A stretch of DNA of 6,929 nt from Caldivirga sp. UBA161 (GTDB lineage Archaea > Thermoproteota > Thermoprotei > Thermoproteales > Thermocladiaceae). The position numbers and the translations under genes are program-made. This document shows positions 5,112 to 6,929 of the stretch, piece by piece. Each line of letters begins with the position of its first letter. Position 1 is the first letter of the stretch. The notes beneath the pieces are model-generated. The model was not told the DNA's origin, made no database searches, and saw nothing but the letters and a program-made list of their open reading frames with translations. The DNA lies in assembly GCF_002506515.1 (NCBI RefSeq), contig NZ_DAXS01000033.1, positions 1 to 6,929 of the forward strand, written 5' to 3'.

Positions 5112-6069
5112 TTTTGATCCATGTGTTTAATTCACCATTGCCCTGAATCTCGTAGGCTGTCCCATTCTTTACTTGTTCAGCAAGCCCAGTGGCTGGCCAA
5201 CTGGTGGTTGGTTCTAATGCTGTTGCGTAAATCCTACCGAACCATGGGTAGTTGGGGCTGTTTAATGGCCTCCACATCCACATTGACCTGAAGATTGATG
5301 AATCCCAATTAGCCTCAAGCCTAATGCCTAAATCCTCATTAATTAACCTAAACCAATTACCCTTAACAGTGGGCACGTAGACTAAGTCCTCAGTATTAAT
5401 GCTCCTTGGGAACCTTGATAAATCAACAACCTCCCCACCCTTAGATTTAACCATTGGGAATAAGCCCCTATAACCAGGCTCAAGTATTGATGGGGAGTTA
5501 AGGTACTTATCAACCTCCACCTCAGTACCCTCAGGAAGCTCAAGCACAGTACGCTCACTCAGTAGGTCACCACCGAAGTTTGGGTGGTGTAGCCATGAGA
5601 ATTTTAATGCCTGATTACTTAAGTTAATTAACCTCTCCCTAATTAAAACCTCATTACTGTTAATTAACCTAATCCTCCTATAGAGTTTAAGTGGGTACTT
5701 CCTTAAGGTAACAATCATTAGTATTGAGTACTCATCAACCTCCTCATCATACTCAACCCTCCACGGTAAGTAGGGGGCCTCATCATGTAGGCCGAAGGAT
5801 GCACCAGCATACCTTGAGGCATAGCCAGCGTTAGGAATAACCTCAAACCAACCACCGAAGAAGACTACATTATAGAAGTCCTCAGGCATTAAACCCTCCC
5901 TAAAATGCTCAATAGGCTCAGGATCCCTATGATGGTAAAGCAACTCATAACCACCATACTTAATACTCCAAATCAAACCACCAAGCTCAGGAATAACACT
6001 CACTTCAAGCTCATTCCTACTAACCTTAACCACCCTCAACCCACCCACAAACCACCCATCATAAATCAT
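5095..6069 (-). CDS. Aldose 1-epimerase (galactose mutarotase)-like protein
   Basis: The 324-residue protein fits the galactose-mutarotase-like superfamily, an all-beta fold that interconverts alpha and beta anomers of free sugars or binds related carbohydrates. Features visible in order are IPELGGLIWSIKYGG (26-40), with the family's typical opening strands; GLHDEAP around H95; HHPNFGG at 161-167, where His-162 in the HP-F context fits the catalytic or substrate His; and ALEPTTS (284-290), where E286 matches the general-base Glu position. Many Trp residues (for example the SMWMWRP stretch near 262-268) could line a sugar site. It has no signal peptide, so it should be cytosolic. It is more divergent than GalM proper, so substrate and activity are inferred. 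It starts 89 bases downstream of an HTH regulator and has its own TATA-like box. Confidence 0.8.
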   Translation of the reverse strand: MIYDGWFVGGLRVVKVSRNELEVSVIPELGGLIWSIKYGGYELLYHHRDPEPIEHFREGLMPEDFYNVVFFGGWFEVIPNAGYASRYAGASFGLHDEAPYLPWRVEYDEEVDEYSILMIVTLRKYPLKLYRRIRLINSNEVLIRERLINLSNQALKFSWLHHPNFGGDLLSERTVLELPEGTEVEVDKYLNSPSILEPGYRGLFPMVKSKGGEVVDLSRFPRSINTEDLVYVPTVKGNWFRLINEDLGIRLEANWDSSIFRSMWMWRPLNSPNYPWFGRIYATALEPTTSWPATGLAEQVKNGTAYEIQGNGELNTWIKIKVTS

Positions 6070-6099
6070 ACGGACCCCTAAGTTTAATTCAACGCACTA

Positions 6100-6107
6100 T
6101 TTTATAA
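6100..6107 (-). promoter_or_regulatory. TATA-like box for the mutarotase-like gene
   Basis: The minus strand reads TTATAAAA, centred about 34 bases before ATG 6069, giving a predicted leader of about 8 bases. That leader contains AGGGGT, a partial ribosome-site match. A second TTATAA lies 13 bases further upstream at 6121-6126 but has no obvious role. Confidence 0.5.
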
Positions 6108-6158
6108 CTATACCTATTACTTATAATGCGTTTATTCACTGTAGTTATGAAGCCTCTA

Positions 6159-6893
6159 TTACCAGGAGCTGTATTCATCATTAATTATGGCATTTAATAT
6201 CCTCCTAATTATTTTACTTAAATTCCTAGATAATGTTGATTCACTCACACCCAATTCTTTAGCTAACTGCCTAACCGAGGTCCTCCTTGGTGCATCAAAT
6301 AACCCCTTCTCATGGGCTATTCTTAATAACCTCTCCTCATCACTGCTTAGCAGTACTTTAACTTTACTCCTCACTATGGCTGTTATTACTTCCTCAGGAT
6401 CTAATGCCTCCTCCCTTACCCTACTTACCTCACCATTACCACTAATAATACCTATAAACATATTAATAACCTTACTGCTTGGGAATAGGAAAACCCAATG
6501 CTCAACACCGCCACTGGTACTATACCCTATCTCTGAACCACCAAGAATGTGAGCCTTAAACCTAGTTGAGTCAGCATAATCACCCCTTACAATCATTAGT
6601 ATTAATCTAGGGTAAGTGGAGTTAATGGGTTTAATATCATCAATACTTAATACATTCTTATGATTATTCAGGATTCTAAGGAAATTCCTAAAGTCAAGCC
6701 TACTACCAACCTTAACCAATGCATATTCCACAATGAATGGTAATGAGGAGTCAACGAAACTACTTAAAACCTTATACTCAATATTAAGCTCAGAAGCCTT
6801 AACAGTCCAGTCAGAGTAATGATAATAATCCAGTGAAACCAACCTAACTGAATTAAATGAATTAAGCAACATTAATGCATCAACATTATACAC
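6159..6893 (-). CDS. Bacterio-opsin-activator-type HTH_10 transcriptional regulator
   Basis: The C-terminal part (about 183-235) of this 244-residue protein is an HTH_10 domain as in the haloarchaeal activator Bat. It has the pattern SSDEERLLRIAHEKGLFD, then APRR, then SVRQLAKELGVSESTLSRNL, with the recognition helix near residues 216-226. This marks a DNA-binding protein. The first 180 residues match no named sensor domain I can identify; they contain an HYSDWT motif at 25-30 where related archaeal proteins often carry a His-rich or Cys-rich ligand site, so ligand sensing is only inferred. The start is uncertain: GTG 6893 has a TATA-like box 28 bases upstream, but ATG 6872 (residue 8) also has an AT-rich box about 29 bases upstream. 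It may regulate the mutarotase-like gene downstream, itself or distant targets. No signal peptide or membrane segment is seen. Confidence 0.82.
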   Translation of the reverse strand: MYNVDALMLLNSFNSVRLVSLDYYHYSDWTVKASELNIEYKVLSSFVDSSLPFIVEYALVKVGSRLDFRNFLRILNNHKNVLSIDDIKPINSTYPRLILMIVRGDYADSTRFKAHILGGSEIGYSTSGGVEHWVFLFPSSKVINMFIGIISGNGEVSRVREEALDPEEVITAIVRSKVKVLLSSDEERLLRIAHEKGLFDAPRRTSVRQLAKELGVSESTLSRNLSKIIRRILNAIINDEYSSW

Positions 6894-6917
6894 AATAATT
6901 AATTACATTCAAGGGCT

Positions 6918-6926
6918 TTATTAATT
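6918..6926 (-). promoter_or_regulatory. TATA-like box for the HTH_10 regulator
   Basis: The minus strand reads TTAATAAAG, centred about 28 bases before GTG 6893. A second AT-rich stretch at about 6896-6906 sits a similar distance before ATG 6872, so the promoter and start are linked ambiguities. The window ends three bases beyond this box, so a BRE cannot be fully judged. Confidence 0.4.
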
Positions 6927-6929
6927 TTT

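Noticed and set aside
6100..6126. Two TTATAA sequences upstream of the mutarotase-like gene as a possible paired operator
   Set aside because: The first is part of the TATA-like box and the second is a short AT-rich word. There is no longer symmetry around them.
6187..6552. Open frame of 121 codons on the plus strand opposite the HTH_10 regulator
   Set aside because: It is opposite a well-supported HTH_10 protein, and its Leu/Ser/Thr-rich composition is typical of the complementary strand. No promoter or ribosome site is apparent.
1..6929. tRNA genes, CRISPR repeats, insertion sequences or a defence system
   Set aside because: I found no tRNA-like arms, no regularly spaced repeats, no transposase or nuclease motifs and no terminal inverted repeats. 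Nearly all of the window is accounted for by chromosomal housekeeping-type genes.

Overview
The window looks like a crenarchaeal chromosome, most likely a member of Thermoproteales such as Caldivirga or Vulcanisaeta; the genus is a guess from codon use and overall protein style. The archaeal assignment is firm. The window encodes aEF1-beta, aIF1A, a GINS51-type replisome subunit, a CDC48/VAT-type ATPase, a bacterio-opsin-activator (HTH_10) regulator and a short four-CxxC zinc-ribbon protein. Most genes have a TATA-like box 25-28 bases before the start codon, so their mRNAs would be leaderless. Genes are densely packed and no gap exceeds 300 bases.

Region 1 (1-1257, minus strand) is an information-processing and proteostasis block. 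It runs from the zinc-ribbon protein to aEF1-beta to the N-terminal part of a CDC48-type ATPase that leaves the window at base 1. Each gene has its own TATA-like box, and aEF1-beta also has a strong Shine-Dalgarno site.

Region 2 (1258-3917, plus strand) holds the least familiar gene, a 496-residue secreted or membrane-anchored protein. It has 27 N-glycosylation sequons, eight cysteines and no family I recognise. A UDP-glucose 4-epimerase-type SDR enzyme follows. A perfect 9-bp inverted repeat lies in the divergent intergenic region upstream.

Region 3 (3898-4738, minus strand) is a tight two-gene unit, aIF1A followed by a GINS51-type subunit with a 4-base gap. The GINS gene overlaps the end of the epimerase gene tail to tail.

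Region 4 (4739-5111) holds a small 2[4Fe-4S] ferredoxin on the plus strand. The intergenic region shared with aIF1A carries a cluster of three GTATAC palindromes.

Region 5 (5095-6893, minus strand) encodes an HTH_10 regulator and, downstream, a galactose-mutarotase-fold protein. The mutarotase gene overlaps the ferredoxin gene tail to tail.

I see no RNA genes, mobile elements, CRISPR array or defence system. The best candidates for something new are the sequon-rich surface protein with its possible glycosylation link to the epimerase, and the two palindromic intergenic elements.
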